In this document: one piece after another, positions 5,467-5,578 of the stretch
Position numbering within the stretch: the stretch's first letter is position 1
Layout of the letters: each line of letters begins with the position of its first letter
From: Patescibacteria group bacterium
Lineage (GTDB): Bacteria > Patescibacteriota > UBA1384 > JAGGWG01
Direction: 5' to 3'
Length of the DNA: 5,578 nucleotides
Assembly (NCBI GenBank): GCA_028698375.1
Contig: JAQVDI010000042.1
Location: forward strand, 1 to 5,578
Position numbers and translations under genes: made by a program
The notes under the pieces: generated by a model
The model's input: the letters and a program-made list of their open reading frames with translations, nothing else
Told to the model about the DNA's origin: nothing
The model's database searches: none

Positions 5467-5475
5467 ATTCTTTTA

Positions 5476-5504
5476 TTGATATATATATATAGCCGAAGTA
5501 TAAT
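5476..5504 (+). promoter_or_regulatory. Promoter of the rightward gene at the window edge
   Basis: TTGATA (5476-5481, one mismatch to TTGACA) and a perfect TATAAT (5499-5504) are exactly 17 bp apart. The predicted start is near 5511, giving a leader of about 23 nt before the ATG at 5534. An alternating AT run (5479-5490) fills the spacer. Confidence 0.72.
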
Positions 5505-5533
5505 AATCTTAGAGTCAAAAATTAAATTTTATT

Positions 5534-5578
5534 ATGAATGAATCAAGCTCAAACACGGGAAACTGGCAAGCACCAGCA
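5534..5578 (+). CDS. 5' end of an unidentified rightward gene
   Basis: Only the first 15 codons fall in the window, from the ATG at 5534: MNESSSNTGNWQAPA. The composition (Ser, Asn, Gly, Pro) looks like a disordered N-terminus and matches no family I recognise. It does not resemble the usual DnaA N-terminus, despite the DnaA box upstream. A second ATG at 5538 opens another frame (MNQAQTRETGKHQ), so even the frame is not certain. The strong promoter at 5476-5504 supports a gene starting here. No Shine-Dalgarno motif precedes it. It is divergent from dnaX. Confidence 0.5.
   Translation, partial: MNESSSNTGNWQAPA

Noticed and set aside
5193..5533. Mobile element bounded by the CTAG-rich inverted repeats
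   Set aside because: No transposase, no flanking target duplication, and only a promoter between the arms.
5359..5541. 60-codon open frame on the plus strand (start MNEKLRMMNK)
   Set aside because: It runs through a spacer repeat, a DnaA box and a clear promoter, is low complexity, and has no ribosome binding site.

Overview
The window looks like chromosomal DNA of an AT-rich bacterium with small, tightly packed genes. Compact DnaX and DnaB proteins, lysine- and asparagine-rich coding, AT-rich spacer repeats and no visible Shine-Dalgarno motif at any start suggest a Candidate Phyla Radiation (Patescibacteria, Parcubacteria-like) genome. That placement is an inference from general appearance; no taxonomic marker gene is present.

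Layout from left to right. (1) 1-80 is an AT-rich spacer with short repeats. (2) 81-1530 is a leftward pair: an AI-2E/PerM-family membrane protein (502-1530), whose 3' end overlaps smpB (81-527) by 26 bp. SmpB is the trans-translation partner of tmRNA. (3) 1531-2252 is a 722-bp region without a protein gene, and it is the most interesting part. It holds the leftward promoter of the permease gene, a GC-rich palindromic segment (about 1579-1714), and a complete rightward transcription unit with a promoter at 1775-1803, about 235 nt of strongly structured sequence, and an intrinsic terminator at 2021-2046. This unit is best read as an unidentified non-coding RNA. It is followed by a roughly 89% A+T stretch and two inverted DnaA-box-like sites. 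(4) 2253-5192 is a leftward replisome pair, dnaX (3660-5192) then dnaB (2253-3632), 27 nt apart. (5) 5193-5533 is a divergent spacer. It has a dnaX promoter flanked by CTAG-rich inverted repeats, a perfect DnaA box, and a strong rightward promoter. (6) From 5534 a rightward gene begins and runs off the window.

DnaX (clamp-loader tau/gamma) and DnaB (replicative helicase) work together at the fork, tau normally linking polymerase to helicase, so a shared transcript makes sense. dnaX carries an in-phase run of eight A residues in the linker between its clamp-loader core and its C-terminal domain. Slippage there would give a gamma-like product of about 392 residues.

The main candidate for something undescribed is the structured RNA at about 1808-2046. 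I could not match it to tmRNA, RNase P RNA, SRP RNA or 6S RNA by eye.
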